Counted from the first letter of the stretch, positions 46,716 through 59,530 are shown. The stretch: DNA of 64,000 nucleotides from Peromyscus leucopus (GCF_004664715.2 NC_051063.1:75212018-75276017), one strand, 5' to 3'. The notes: a model not told the origin generated them from the sequence alone. Program-made: numbers and translations.

Positions 46716-48022
46716 GCAAGGTTGGTGGTCATCTGAGAACAACTGAAATCTCAGGAAAGACAAAGTGGTCCCCCGGCCTCCACATGCAACTGAACACACA
46801 AAGGGTACCTCATATACAAGAACATGCACACACATACACACATACACACGCACAAACCTTGCTTCTTTGTGAGCTGTGGAGGTACTGTCTTTAGTTACCT
46901 CATCACCAAGGCTCACTCTGAGGACACCCAACGGTGTGACAGGTCTTAGGATCCCACACTTTAATGTGCCCAGGAAACACATTGGGGGGGGGGTGACTAC
47001 AGATCCAGGTACAAGAACTTCTGGGAGCTGACATTTCTAGCAAGCTTCCTTCCTGATGATGACATGATGCTTACCTGTACATCATGACCTGGGGAGTCTG
47101 TCTCAACCTCAGACCTGCAATTTGGACCTTCACTTAGCAAACTCCAGGGGATTAGTGTGCTTTCTATGAGTTGAGACTTGGTGTTCTCAGTAAAAGCCAG
47201 GGTCTCCTAATTCTGGCCATTCAAGAACCAGGTTGGCTGATTTGTACTATTATTTTTCTGTAGACAGAATCCCCTTGGAAGCTATTCTGATTATTTTAGA
47301 TGAAATTTCATGTCACTTTAATTATAAAACCAGCATGGCCTCTAATACATCTGCTAAGCCTCAACATGATCACAATGGAATCACAGGGCTGCTGACTAGC
47401 CCTGCACAGTGACCATGGTCTCTGAAGAGAAGGCTGTCCTCTCTGAGAGGGTACAGAAATGCGGCCGAGGAGGCCCTCCCATGCAGGGTGGAAGAGGACT
47501 GGAGAGACCACTGAATTCCTTCACTGCTGCTCTGAGGAAGGTCATGCCCATGTCTAATTGCACTCATCCCGTAAAACCTCGAATACCATCTCAAACCCCA
47601 CTGGGTCATACAGGAGTGTGTGTGTGTGGGGGGTGGATATAAAAATCAACACAGAACACCCGAAGGCTGGGCGATCTGGGTCATTCTGAAGGAAAGTGGC
47701 TCCAGCAGCATTAGCAATGTCCATATCAACATGTGCCAGTATGGAGACCACGTCCTTAGCTTTGCAAGAAAAGGATGAAGAACATAAGGGCAAATCCTCA
47801 ACCCCTGTCAGGTACATGAAATTATTTAGTTTACTTTCATTCCCAGCTAACATAATGCAGAGGTCAACATCTTAATGGCCCAAAGCTCTGACAGGCTGAA
47901 GATGGAACTTGTTGCTTCCATTTTGATTGGTATTTCCCTGGCTCTGTGGGGAAAAAGACCTGAAGTAACTATGTGTGCAATACAGGACCCTCTGCACGCA
48001 GATTGCATGGACCATGCCCAGA

Positions 48023-48166
48023 TCACAGACATGATCCTAACCTTAAGCTCAGAAATTCTCCCCTTGATTCATGCATAGTTCATGCACAGAGTATTTGTTC
48101 AAATCTCCCCGAAGTGCATCTCTCGCACACACAATGTACACACATAGGCAGTGTGTACGATTCAAA
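48023..48166 (+). repeat. 144-bp dispersed direct repeat, copy 1
   Basis: Starts tcacagacatgatcctaacc and ends gtgtgtacgattcaaa. It is nearly identical to 48760-48903 (about six differences by eye), 737 bp away in the same orientation. Confidence 0.95.
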
Positions 48167-48759
48167 GAAAGACACCTAGGAAGTCATTAAGTTTGATGAC
48201 AAAAGTTGAACAGAAGGGGAAGAATGCTGTACCAGAAGGAAGCACAGAAATCTAGCAGGTCATAGTGGGCAGTTACTCAGCACTTCCAAGAAAAAAAAAA
48301 CCCAAAAACTTATACAATGAGACTGGTTAAGTAAAGGTGCAACACTTTTGCAAGAAGCCCAGGATCAGTAAGCAGTATCAGCCTAACCTTAAGTAATGGT
48401 GTCTTCCCCTTCATTATCAGCATGTAGAAGACATTAACTATTGTCAACCTCAGGTCACTCAAAAACAAAATGTCTGAACTCTCTAAGTCAAATGTTTCTA
48501 CTACTACTAAAGTAAATACATATCATTAAGGGCTAATATAAATATGTACATGGATCATATTCTTTAAATATTCTGTTTAAAAAAAATCGAGTAACTAAAC
48601 TGGGCAAAAACTGAAGCGTTCTCCGGCTTCCCCACTGTCTGAGAGGGACAGTCCTCTGAGTTCACCCATGTTTTACTGTCCCCTCAGCAAAGGGGAACGA
48701 TGTTCCCCAGCTTCCCATGACACAGTGTGAAGAACGCAGAAAACACACAGAATACATTT

Positions 48760-48903
48760 TCACAGACATGATCCTAACCTTATGCTCAGAAATTCTCCCC
48801 TTGATTCATGCATAGTTCATGCACAGAGTATTTGTTTAAATCTCCCTGAAGTGCATCTCTCGCACACACAATGTACACACATAGGCAGTGCGCACGATCC
48901 AAA
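48760..48903 (+). repeat. 144-bp dispersed direct repeat, copy 2
   Basis: Same sequence as 48023-48166, with most changes C/T transitions. I do not recognise it as a known rodent repeat. Confidence 0.95.
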
Positions 48904-49524
48904 TGCAGGCCCACACATCAAAACTGATTGACGTGAGTGGGGAGCATGGGAAGAGAGGAGACACTAAAACGTGCTGAGCTGGCAAAGAGGGGCTAATGAC
49001 AGCGAAGGAGAGACAGGCAAAGCACTACAGTATGAAGGACTGAGGCCGAAGCTAACGGACAGAAAACCAAAGCTTCTCCTCTGGGTGGACCTCCACCCCC
49101 TCCTCCTGCCTTCGTCCTTCAGTCACCTGACTCTTCCAAGCAGCAGGTGCAATTCTGGGGCAGGGGGGATGAGTACCACTGTGAACTGTCCAAGCCCTTT
49201 CACAGGTTGGCCACCCCTAGAGGATCCCAAATGAAGGCCAGAGTCTAGACTGGCACCAGATGTGCCACAAAGCTCACGTCTACTCACACATTTACACACA
49301 CTCACACACACATACACACTCAGTCCCATTTCTATAGCTTAACTTGGCTTCAGCACTTATCTGATACACAGTTGATTTTATAGGAAGGGTATAGTAGGTG
49401 ACAGTGTTTCTAACCTTTGCCAGCTTTTATTCAATCAATGCACCGCCTACAATACGCTTGGGTGTCTTCTAACACCAGCGACCCCGCTATGGTCCCTATT
49501 CTGTAAGAGCAGTGCCCCCCCAAC

Positions 49525-49572
49525 ACACACGCACGCACACACGCATGCACGCACACACGCACCAGCACACAG
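49525..49572 (+). repeat. CA/CG alternating tract (Z-DNA-prone)
   Basis: acacacacgcacgcacacac gcatgcacgcacacacgc: near-perfect purine-pyrimidine alternation. Confidence 0.85.
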
Positions 49573-50664
49573 ACCCAGAGCCACTCCCTGCTCCTCCAGG
49601 GACATTTCACTGGGTACGACAACAGACTCAGCCCAAAGTTGGGAACCAGAACAGTCCATTTCAATGAATCCCTAATAGAAATTATAAATAACAAGTTCCA
49701 AGCCAAGGGGCACTAATGTCTTTTCTAACACAAACTGTCAAAGCTCTTGTCTCCCTATCAGCCAATACATACATAGCCTTTCAATCTGTTTGTCCATGGG
49801 CCTCTCCCAAGATAAGTGAATGCTCCAAGGATAGTAAAAGTCATACATTTAGAAGCCATCTCTTCCCCGACCCCAACTACTCCAATTAGGCAGAAATATG
49901 AACTTGTCAGATTATTGACTTGGCACAAATCTCTGATTCAGCACTTGCCTCTCAGGTGGCATGAGAAAGGTCATTTAACTTCTTCTCAGAGTTCCCATTT
50001 CCCCCAACTCCTCAGGATGACCACACCTTCCAGGGCCACTGGGAATACTTTATTCACAGCAGCAAATGCTAGGATCTGGCTGGAGCCCTAAAATTCCCAC
50101 AGTGAGAGGTGGCTGCTTTTCTTGACAGTGTGAACAGCTATGACTCCCCTGGGAGGTGACTGGGTCTGAGACTGTCCCTTAAGTTCCCCCAGGTTGGTGG
50201 AACTGTGTGTTGGGGAGGGGTCCAGACAGAAGAATGGTTACAACCACTGCTTGACTTTGGCCATTCAGTGAGCCAACTGTGACCCAGAAAGCTGTTTCCA
50301 AACCCTGAGATCTACAGGGGGAAGACCTGGTGTGTGCTAAAAGGGCTTTTCAGGTGAGAGCCAGCACCAAAGCATGTTTCCTAATTGCACTATTGACTTT
50401 TCCTCTCCACTGGGTCCTTGCAAATAGACATCAAATGTGGCCAGCAGAAGAGGCTGGCCGCTCTACACTTGCTGAGAGGAGCTCTATCAGATTGCTCATT
50501 AGTGCTGGAAATGAGGGGTGGAAAGCCGCTGTGGAGAGAACATATTGATGGATTATCTCTGAGCCAGTAAACCATCGGCCAGACTCCAGGTGGGTCTTCC
50601 TCCGAGGCAGAGTCCTTGGAGACCGCAGGTACAAAAGTAACTATTAGAATCACAAGCCAAACGA

Positions 50665-50800
50665 CCCATCACACTGGGCTCTGTCCTGTGCCAAGCACTT
50701 CGGTAGTGTTTTCCATAGCAGCTTCAGTAATCCTCAGAACCACCTTTGGGGGACACTGGCAGTGTTCAGCTCAGAGTCAAGTGCTCCAAAGCTACAAGCT
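50665..50800 (-). repeat. MIR SINE fossil, diverged
   Basis: ctgtgccaagcacttcggta and taatcctcagaaccaccttt fit the reverse MIR 3' region. Confidence 0.55.
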
Positions 50801-50827
50801 GTGGAATGCCTGTCTATGTCAATGATG

Positions 50828-51062
50828 ATTTTTTAAAATGTTGTTATTGTTGTGAGTACATGGATGCCACATTTATTACTATTATTGTTGTTGTTGTTGT
50901 TGTGAGCACAAGAATGCCATGTTTTTTATTATTATTGTTGTTGCTGTTGTGAGTGCAGGGATGCCCTGCTGTGAGTGCAGAAGTCAGAAGACAGGAGGAC
51001 AATCCAGGTCATCAGGTTATGGCAAATGCTTTTCCTCACTGAGCCCTCTCACCGACAGCCCA
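50828..51062 (-). repeat. B3 SINE with triplicated tail unit
   Basis: The right part (agaagtcagaagacaggagg ... cactgagccctctcaccgac) is a reverse B3. The left part has about three copies of a 55-60-bp unit: ATT/GTT triplets followed by gtgagtacatggatgcca, gtgagcacaagaatgcca and gtgagtgcagggatgccc. Confidence 0.75.
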
Positions 51063-51554
51063 CACAGCTCAGCCTGCTAGTGTCCATTATACCTCAGGGT
51101 ATATCCTGCAAACTTCAGGAAGTCTGGGGTCTCATCCCTCTCTCATGTCTCCCTCACACTGGTCTCCAGCCTCACTCAGTGTGAATGGCAGGTCAGGGTT
51201 TAGGAGAGGGCAGTTCCTGTGTTTACTGGGGGGAAAGATCTAGAAGGAGGAAACAAGATCCAAGAGATCATTGCCACCAATGCCCTGCCTGTCACTCAGA
51301 CAGCAGTTCCCCTTGCAGCCGGTGATTTTCATCAAATGGCCTGACCTCACCAGGTGAGAACTGTGCCAATGCCATCTGCTCTAGACCAGAAAAGGTCCAG
51401 CTCCATGTGTCACCTTCAGCTCCGAGTGTCACCTTCTCCTCATTCCGAGATCAGCTTCCCATCCGGGTACCGGCACTGACTTCACAGACGTAAGTGGCAC
51501 TTGAGGCCAAGCCTGGACACACACTCCGCTTCTCACCCTAATGCCCTTTCTAGC

Positions 51555-51745
51555 TGAGGCCACAGACTCTGGGGACAACTGGCTGGCTTGGATATCCATT
51601 CTTCTCTTTTCTGCCATGTGATCTTGGGCTCCTCATCTGTAAAGTCTTGTTTCCCTCATCTGTAAAGTGATTCCAAGAGCAGCACCTACCTCAGAATGCG
51701 TATGACGTGGGTCAGCCCATGGGTGTTACATTTGGACATCGGAAA
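51555..51745 (+). repeat. MIR SINE fossil
   Basis: ctgccatgtgatcttgggct cctcatctgtaaag, with cctcatctgtaaagtgattc repeated and cagcacctacctcagaatgc after it. The 'catctgtaaagt' part appears twice (51633 and 51657), a small internal duplication. Confidence 0.75.
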
Positions 51746-52029
51746 GTAAAATCAAGACTTAATATCATATCCTAGCACAGCATTGGGGTTTCAGAATCCT
51801 AATCACAAGTCTGTCCCCTATTCCACTTGCAGGGATAGTGTCTCCTAAACAAACAATATTGTCCTAGTGAGGAGCCAGACAGTTTGCTTATTCCTGAATA
51901 GTGAGTCCTAGCTCCCTGTCAGCCAATACTCAACTGTCCCCTGGGAACATGCCTCAGTCCTTGCCCAGGGACTCTGTTTCATTGCGGCCTTGCACAGCAT
52001 CCACTGTTCCCTTCCTGAATGAAAGCATG

Positions 52030-52380
52030 TACATGGCGTTTTCACTGTCAACCTGGCCAATTCTGGGTGTATCTAGAGGAATTTTCAGAGAGATTTTTTA
52101 ACTGCAGAGAGAAGATACACTCTGAATGTTGGTGGCACCATCCCATGGGCTGGAGTCCAGGACTGAGTAAAAAAGGAAGAAAGAAAACTGAGCAGCAGCA
52201 TCCATCTCTTTCTGCTTTCTGGCTGTAGACACTCTGTGAGTAGCTGCTTTACACCCCTCTCCTGCCTCCACATCTCCCCCATAACAGTGGGCTGCGTCCC
52301 CTCGAACCGTGCGCTAGAACAGACCCGGTCTCCCTTAGGTCAGTGCCATCACTCATTGGTCAGAACAAATTCGTTACTAT
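52030..52380 (+). repeat. Rodent L1 3'-like repeat
   Basis: tcactgtcaacctggccaat, gttggtggcaccatcccatg ggctggagtcc and tcgaaccgtgcgctagaaca gaccc: a nearly full copy of the family represented by fragments at 10.6, 12.3, 33.3 and 57.1 kb. Confidence 0.65.
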
Positions 52381-52949
52381 GACAGCATTCCCATCAACCA
52401 CTGTCTCCAAACACAGAAACCCCAAACCTCACCAAGACTTTGGATCCAACAGGGGCAAGAGAACCCAACCAGACACCTTCAAGGAACACTGAGATGGACA
52501 CAGAAGAAAACCAGAAGTAATAGCCAGGTGACCGAAGACCAAAAGACCAACCAAAACCAAACACCTCCACAAATACAGTAGGAATGCTCTAACTGGGTTT
52601 AAACAATGTTAGAATGGGGATGACGGGGAACTGTGGGATGGGAGACGTCACTGGGTATTAGGTGACAAAGGAAGGCCTGGAGTCCTTCCCCGCAGTGAGG
52701 ACGGGGTGTTTGCAGAAACAGCCGAGGCTTTCAGGGGGCTCCAGAGCATGGGGTGTCAGCTATTTCTCTGTAGATGTTCACAAATGCCAAGGCATGGGGT
52801 GAATGTGACAACTACTGACAACTTCCACCTCTGTGGGGCACACGGGGACCATCCTACTCTTCAACTGTTTGGTATGCCTGAACTATTTCAGACTAAAACA
52901 TTGGCATAGAAAAGTCCAGCAACAGTACCTCAGAGGTGGAGGGTAAGTA

Positions 52950-53060
52950 GTGGGCATGACGGCACACACCTGTAACCCCACTATTCAAGAAGCAGAGGCA
53001 GGGAGGTTTGAGTTTGAGGCCAGCCTGGGCTACATAGTAAGTCTCTGACTCAAAAGAAAA
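52950..53060 (+). repeat. B1 SINE
   Basis: gtgggcatgacggcacacac ctgtaacccc ... gaggccagcctgggctacat agtaag, A-rich tail. Confidence 0.9.
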
Positions 53061-53987
53061 AATTAAGTGGGAAGGAGAGGCTGCAGAGAAGGCAAGAATT
53101 GCTAAGAAAGATTGTGGGAGCTAGACCTCTAAATCCCAAAGCCTGCACACTCTTCTGACCACTCATGTGGTTTATCCCCCATGAGTCCCGTGAAGAGGAG
53201 CAAGGGTTCCGCTCACCACAAGAACTATGCCAGGGAAGGCAGACGGGACTTGGCTCGGCGCTGAGCCGCACTCTGTTCAGGCCACAGTCCCTTCCCCCAG
53301 GAGTTGGTCTCCTTTTATGTCTACAGCATATTGCAATTGACTTCTGTTTCACCAAAGCAGCAACACACACTCAAACGTGCTTGCCGGGCACCCAGCATGT
53401 GTGTAAGCTGAGTTGGCACAGTGCATGGGAACCATAAAAGCTGTTCCCAGAAGTCCAAACACTCAGAGCAAGGCTGTTTGCAAAGCACAGGGTGCTTCCC
53501 CTTGGGAGTACACAACAGAAGATGGACATGCGTCAGTGGCACGGAGCCAAACAAAATCCCTGGTCTTCATGAGTCCAGACTGCAAAGGCTTATGGGGGTC
53601 TTCATGGCCTCTTCTCATTTGATAAACCCCTCCTCATCTATAAAACAAGCAGAAAGGCCACTGCAGGGTGACAGACATTTAGCACAGTTGACAGGACCCA
53701 GGACAGGAACTCAGTCACTGTACTAACAATACTAATCGTTGGAAAATTACAAATTACAAACATGTTAATATTAGCAGGCATAAGGAGTTCTTGGGGGTTA
53801 TTTTGTTTTGTTAACTGTTTAACTGACTTTGTTTTTGAAGTTCTTCCTCATTAGAATAAGTATGTAGTGAAGTATTTACCTATGAAATGGTGCCATGTCT
53901 GGGATTTGCTTTAGAAGATTCCATATGACAGGGAGAAGGGAATAGATTAAGTGATTGGGCTGACTGCTGGCAGAAGGTATTTGAAAA

Positions 53988-54145
53988 TGGTTTTTTTGTT
54001 GTTGTTGTTGTTGTTTGGTTTGGTTTGGTGTTTGTTTGTTTAGAGATGACCTTAAACACAGTATGTATAAAGGATGACTTTGAACCCCTGATCCTCTTGT
54101 CTCTACCTCCAAGTGCTAGAGTCACAGGTATGTGCCAGCAGACCT
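53988..54145 (-). repeat. B1 SINE, diverged
   Basis: A T/GTT-rich left edge (expanded tail), then tgaacccctgatcctcttgt ctctacctccaagtgctaga gtcacaggtatgtgcca. Confidence 0.78.
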
Positions 54146-54406
54146 GTTCAACAATGTTTCATAGAATGGTTTTGCTCAGTTCCACTGAGACACTAACAAA
54201 AGTGTTTATGTCTGTCAAAGCAACAGCTTACTTTTGGGAAGTATTTAGTTCTAATTGCATTTCAGTACAATGTGATAATTAGATGAGAAATTATTTAAAA
54301 AAAAAAAAAAAGGAAAGGAGAAAGCTGGCAGGAAGAGAAAACCAGAAGGAAGGAGGGAGCCAGAAAGATGCAGGGCCATGTGTAAAATCTATCACCTTAA
54401 ACAGGT

Positions 54407-54448
54407 GCTTCACCTACAGAGACATTTTCCTGTCTCTGTAGGTGAAGC
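54407..54448. repeat. Perfect 18-bp inverted repeat with 6-base loop
   Basis: Arms 54407-54424 (gcttcacctacagagaca) and 54431-54448 (tgtctctgtaggtgaagc) are exact reverse complements around ttttcc. Pairing can extend about five more positions with G-T wobbles. It abuts the B4 SINE that follows. Confidence 0.95.
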
Positions 54449-54665
54449 GCTTGCTGTTTACACAGGCACCTGAATTTGATCCCCAGAACCCATGTAAAAG
54501 AGATGAACACGGTTAACCATGCGTGCCATCCCGGAACTCAGGAGACAGAGGCAGGAGGATACCCTGGGTTTGCTGTCCAGCCAGTCTAGGCAAAATCAGT
54601 GCGTTTCAGGTTTAGTGAGAGACTGTGTCTCAAAAACAATGTGGAGAACCACTGAAGAAGAGACC
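54449..54665 (+). repeat. B4 SINE
   Basis: gcgcttgctgtttacacagg cacctgaatttgatccccag aaccc ... gaggcaggaggataccctgg ... gtttagtgagagactgtgtc. Confidence 0.82.
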
Positions 54666-55260
54666 TGCCATGGTCCTCTGGCCTCCCCATGGGCACACAT
54701 ACCTCTGGACTCTGGAGTCCAGTCCGGGGGAGCTGAGGAGTCTCCACCAGGGCTTGGAGGCTGTGTGGAACACCCTGAAGGAGTTGCCCAACAACCCAGA
54801 GTGAGAAGGGGCTGGAAAAGTGAGCCCTCTGGTGGCAGATGATGGTGGTACAGCCAGGCCAGTGGGTTTGCAAGACTCAAGCCAAGAATCAGCTTTCCAA
54901 AGTCTGGACCTCAACGGAGCAGAAGCAGGCTGGGTATCCACCCCCCTCCCCCTCCTCAGAACCAGAGCAGAGTGATCTCCCAGGTGGAATTCCTCTCTGA
55001 GGCAGGCAAATTTCCCAGTGAGAGAGGCTGTTTGGAACAGGAGCATACACCCTCTCCTCTTCGGCTGTGTATGACACTCAGAAGCAGAAGTACATCAAAG
55101 TACCTAACAGAAGACAGACAAGAGAAAACTGTAAAACTGTCCATTTCCTTCCAAGAGACCTCATTCTCCAATAACTCGCTGCCTACAGTGTCCAGCAAAG
55201 TGTTCAGCCCTGTAGCAAGTAGGGATCTTTAGGAATTCAGATCTCAAAACACACTGGAAC

Positions 55261-55265
<5 letters not shown>

Positions 55266-55298
<33 letters not shown>
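55266..55298 (+). repeat. Poly(A) run of 33
   Basis: An uninterrupted A run with no recognisable SINE or retrocopy upstream. Confidence 0.94.
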
Positions 55299-55301
<3 letters not shown>

Positions 55302-56197
55302 ACCAGGCCACAGCATGATCCTAGGAAAGGCCACTGATCAAGACAGAGCTTTGAGCCAAAGAGAACTAACTCCATTCAGTGGTCAGGGAAACACAGTGAA
55401 GAGGAAACAGCTTGAAGGGGGTTTCGGAGCCTGTTTTAATCAAACACCAGCCAGGGTGTATATCTCTGGACCAGGGGACAGGGCAGAGCATATCTGGGAA
55501 TTTCATCCACTGTAACCTCTGAATTCTCCATTGGTCAGCAGTGCAGGTGGCATTAGGTCTTCATATTGCTACACAATACCTCTCCCGAGAGCCTTGAAAG
55601 CAACACCACCGTGTCCTCAGCCTGAGTATCTCTCTACGTCCTATCACCCCTCCGGGAGGTCAAGGCTGTGTTCTCCTAGCATGGTCTTTGGATGGGCTGG
55701 TAAATGCAGGAAACTGAACAGCCACAGAGCAGAGGGCCCAGGCTTGAGGGCAGCCCACAATTCTACAGGAGGGTGGGGCGGGGCCACAGGGTTGATAACA
55801 AGCAAGCGGGAGATAAACCCTATGAACCAACCCCTCTACCTGAGAAATATCCACACTTAGCAGTTTTTAAGTAGCAAAGGGGACCTCATACTTGTCTTCC
55901 ACTAAAATAGTAAATTTTGCTCACATTAAGTATCACTGGGCATTTTAATAACCACCCTTATGCAAACTCTTAACTCCTCAATGCAAAGTGAGACGAGACA
56001 CCACACTGCTTGGTGTCCGTAACCCAGAGTCTGAGCCAAGGCTCAATAATGGGGGCCTGTTGACACAGCTGGGCTCTATGGGTAAGGTTGAGCTGCTCAC
56101 CTGAAATCTTCCAAAGACGTTAGGATGTCACAAGGCCATTGCCATTACTGCAAAGATTCAGAGCCATGGAAGAGCAGTAGTTCCAAATGGGCAACAT

Positions 56198-56198
<1 letters not shown>

Positions 56199-56231
<33 letters not shown>

Positions 56232-56386
56232 TTTGTTTTTGCTTTTCAAGACAGGGTTTCTCTGTGTAGTCCTAGCTGTCCTGGAATTCATCCTGTAGAC
56301 CAGGCTGGCCTGGAACTCAGAGATTCACCTGCCTCTACCTCCCAAGTACTGGGATTAAAGGTGTGTGCCACCACCACCACCAGGCT
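56199..56386 (-). repeat. B1 SINE, well preserved
   Basis: Long poly(T), then aagacagggtttctctgtgt agtcctagctgtcctggaat ... gtactgggattaaaggtgtg tgccacc. The CAC triplet at the right edge is expanded. Confidence 0.95.
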
Positions 56387-56414
56387 ACAACATAGATTTT
56401 TTAACCTGTTTTTG

Positions 56415-56622
56415 AAGATACATTTGTCTTTATTTTATGTGTATAAATGTTTGCCTGTATGTATGTATGTGTGTATGTATGTATGTATGTATGTGTACCA
56501 CAAGCATGCCCTGTGCCCATGGAGGCCAGAGGAAGGTATCAGATGCCTGGAACTAGAGTTACAGATAGATGTGAGCCTCCAGACGGATGCTGAGATCCAT
56601 GGAGCCAGCTCTCTGGCCCCAT
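56415..56622 (-). repeat. B3 SINE with (GTAT)n
   Basis: ggaggccagaggaaggtatc agatgcctggaactagagtt acag ... ccatggagccagctctctgg cccc, with a GTAT array at 56456-56493. Confidence 0.82.
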
Positions 56623-56629
56623 GACCTGT

Positions 56630-56710
56630 TTTTGATTACAGATGCACCACTAGCATTTAGCACAATGCCTAGCATATAGTAGGTGGTCAGCAAACATTTG
56701 CTGAACCTGT
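56630..56710 (+). repeat. L2 LINE 3' end
   Basis: agcacaatgcctagcatata gtaggtggtcagcaaacatt tgctgaac is a typical L2 tail. Confidence 0.8.
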
Positions 56711-57084
56711 GCCTGAAGAAACAAGTCTATGGCAGCTGTCTCAGGAAAGAGGTAGTCTTCTGCTATGGGAGCTTTAGTTGGAGGCTGCTGGCTGGCAGCC
56801 TGGATGCAGTCTGCTGAGAGATTGGGTTTCGACTGCTCGGTGTTATAAAAATGTAATTCACAGCCAATATTTAAAAAACCAGGAGTTTTTCATCAACACC
56901 TGAATTTCCGGATCCTGTTAAAGAATCAGTTCTGGTTACCTTGGGTCTGCACCCTATCTATGCCACCTGCCAGTCAGACAGACACAGAAGCAGCCGCCTG
57001 CTGTATGCAAGGTAGATGTCCACTCCATTTGTGTTGGGAACCTGCTCTCATAGCCACTGGGCTGAGGGGCAGATGGGCTTCTGC

Positions 57085-57290
57085 GATAGTTAATCTTGTT
57101 TCTCCACTTGACAGGGAAACAGCACCATGGAAACGTCTCTGGGCCAGCCTCTGAGAAAAGTTTAACTGAAGAAAGACACCACCTGAATGTGGGTGGTGCC
57201 ACTCGCAACCTGCATTCCCGGACTGATTGGAAGCCTGAAGATTTCATTCACTGTGCTTTACCTCCTGACTGTGAGTGCAGTGTGGCGAGC
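57085..57290 (+). repeat. Rodent L1 3'-like fragment
   Basis: gttaatcttgtttctccact tgacagg and cacctgaatgtgggtggtgc cactcgcaacctgcattccc match the family at 52.0 kb. Confidence 0.55.
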
Positions 57291-57509
57291 GCCCTCCCCT
57301 GTCCCAGGTAAGGGACACTGGCATTCTGAGCTCTGAGGGCAAGGTTTGATAAATTTGAGTCACACACACTCCTCTTTACACAGAGTAAATGAGATCTCAG
57401 CACAGACATCTGGAAGGAAAAGGGGGTGAGGGGGCAACAGGGGCGGTGCCAGAAGATCATATGCTGACTCTGCCAGATGCCTCTGACACCTTATCCCGGT
57501 CTCTCCTCA

Positions 57510-57620
57510 CCTGTGCAAAGTAGGCAGTCAGCTCCATTTTTCAGAGAGAAACTGAGTTACAAAGCAGCTTCTTGACCCACCTGGGGGCATTCAGCTGACA
57601 GGAGCAAACTGGGTCTTTGG
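57510..57620 (-). repeat. MIR SINE fossil
   Basis: gctccatttttcagagagaa actgagttacaaagc is the reverse MIR core. Confidence 0.7.
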
Positions 57621-58651
57621 GGAATATGGTCGAAGAGTAGTCGTGGCCATGAGTGGGCTCAACGTGACAGCTTGACAACATGGGGACACAATAGGATGAC
57701 GCAGAGCCCTTGGTAATATGAGGATGCAGAGCAGTGCTGTGGGAGCTAACGTGTCCTGCCTCACCTGCATTAACCCTGTTACTGCTGGAAAGTCACCCAC
57801 CCCTCAGTGCTGCTATTCCTGGCAGGGTGAAATGGACATTCCACTGCTTACAAACCCATACATTCACCTGAAGCATGACACCGTAAAGGAAAAGCCTGAG
57901 TCCTGAAATGCGTCTCTTTGGGTTGGACCTTGGCCAAAACCATCTTATTTCTGTGTCTTGGTCTATCGTCTGTAAAAAGAGTTCTGACAAGTACAACAAC
58001 CAGCACCCAGGGGCAAGTTTCATGAAAGCAGCTGCTACTTACTCTCTATTTATTCCCACCTTAGTCTGGTGCACAATGGCAACCACCCACGCCAATACAC
58101 AGTCAACATGGAGTCACTTCACAAGCTAGGGTCCCACCTACAGAGGATAAGCATCGATCCCAGGCTCCCTGGGGACTGTCCTCCGGCTCTTTGTGCCTCT
58201 CTTTGCTCATTTCCTCTTCTCCAGCTCTACTTCCCTCCATCCAGTCTCTTTGTGAATAATTTCACCCCCATGAGGCCATCTTGAGACTTGACCTTCATTC
58301 CATGCAGGCCACCTCTGCTCCAGGGAGACCCTGACTTCCAGGGCTTGTTCTCATCAATCTCTAGGTTCTCTATTCACTGCCCTCTTGTATTGGATCCCCA
58401 CTTGTTTTGGGGACTCTAACTGTGCACCCAAAGATTTCCTATGAAACTTGCAAGATAAGCCCCAAGTAAGAGCATGGCATTCCTACCAGAACTGGGATCA
58501 GGTCTCTGGAGTTCCCTCCCCTAGACTGGCTGCTAATACAAGTAATTATTAACAGTTAGAAAACCCAGTTTGGGGATTGCCTAATCAACTACATGCCAAG
58601 TCCATGGATGAACTGCCTTCCCACCGTGCTGAAAAGTACCATGACTTCTGT

Positions 58652-59012
58652 CTTAGTTAGGGTTTCTATTGCTATGAAGAGACACCATGACCATGGCAAC
58701 TCTTATAAAGGAAAACATTTTATTGGAGTGATTTGCTTACAGTTCAGAAATTTAGTCCATTATCATCATGGTGGGAAGCAAAGCAGCATGCAGGCAGACA
58801 TGGAGCTGGAGCGGAGAGTCCTTACATCTTGATCCAAAAGTAACAGGAAGTGAACTGAGATACTGGGTGTGGCTTGAGCATATATGAAACTTCAAAGCCC
58901 ACCCCCACAATGACACATTTCCTCCAACAAGACCATATCTCCTCTAACAAGGCTACACCTCCTAATAAAGGCCTCTCCCTTTGGGGGCCATGTTCTTTCA
59001 AACTACCACAGC
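58652..59012 (-). repeat. Rodent interspersed repeat
   Basis: gtcttagttagggtttctat tgctatgaagagacaccatg acc is the reverse of the 3' end seen at 4503; the rest differs, so it is a related subfamily. Confidence 0.7.
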
Positions 59013-59490
59013 ATCACTCTCTGGCTCACCCTGAAATATAAAACGCAGAAGCAATAGCCTTGTTCTCGTCATTCCTCACCTGTTGTCAGACCTGCTGGAC
59101 TTGGTAGAGATTTCCCCAGAATCTACAGTCATTATTGAAAGGTCTTAGTCAGTTTCAAAGATTTTTTTTTTTTGTACAGCTTTGCAAATTTAGGTAATCA
59201 AGTTTGGGAAAGAGGGTAATCAAGCTGATTTATCCACAATTACCTTCCCCCATTATCCTCCTTGTTACTCTATTCTGCAATTACTTGCATGGAAAATTTT
59301 TATGTAATGGAGACAGTGAAGAAGGCTTCAGATACTTTGTGAGTCCTATATTGAGCCAGGGCTCAGCTCCGTCTGTGAGCCGACATGCCTCATAGGAAAC
59401 ATCTGGGGTAGGTTGCCTTTTAGGCAGGTAGGGGAAGTAATGCACAGATGTCTCATGAGCCAGTTCCAAAGTTAGCAAGCTCCTTGGACC

Positions 59491-59530
59491 TGTCCCACTT
59501 GAGAACTCACTGTCCCACTTGAGAACTAAC
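59491..59530 (+). repeat. 20-bp tandem duplication
   Basis: tgtcccacttgagaact occurs at 59491 and 59511; two copies differ near the end. Confidence 0.9.
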
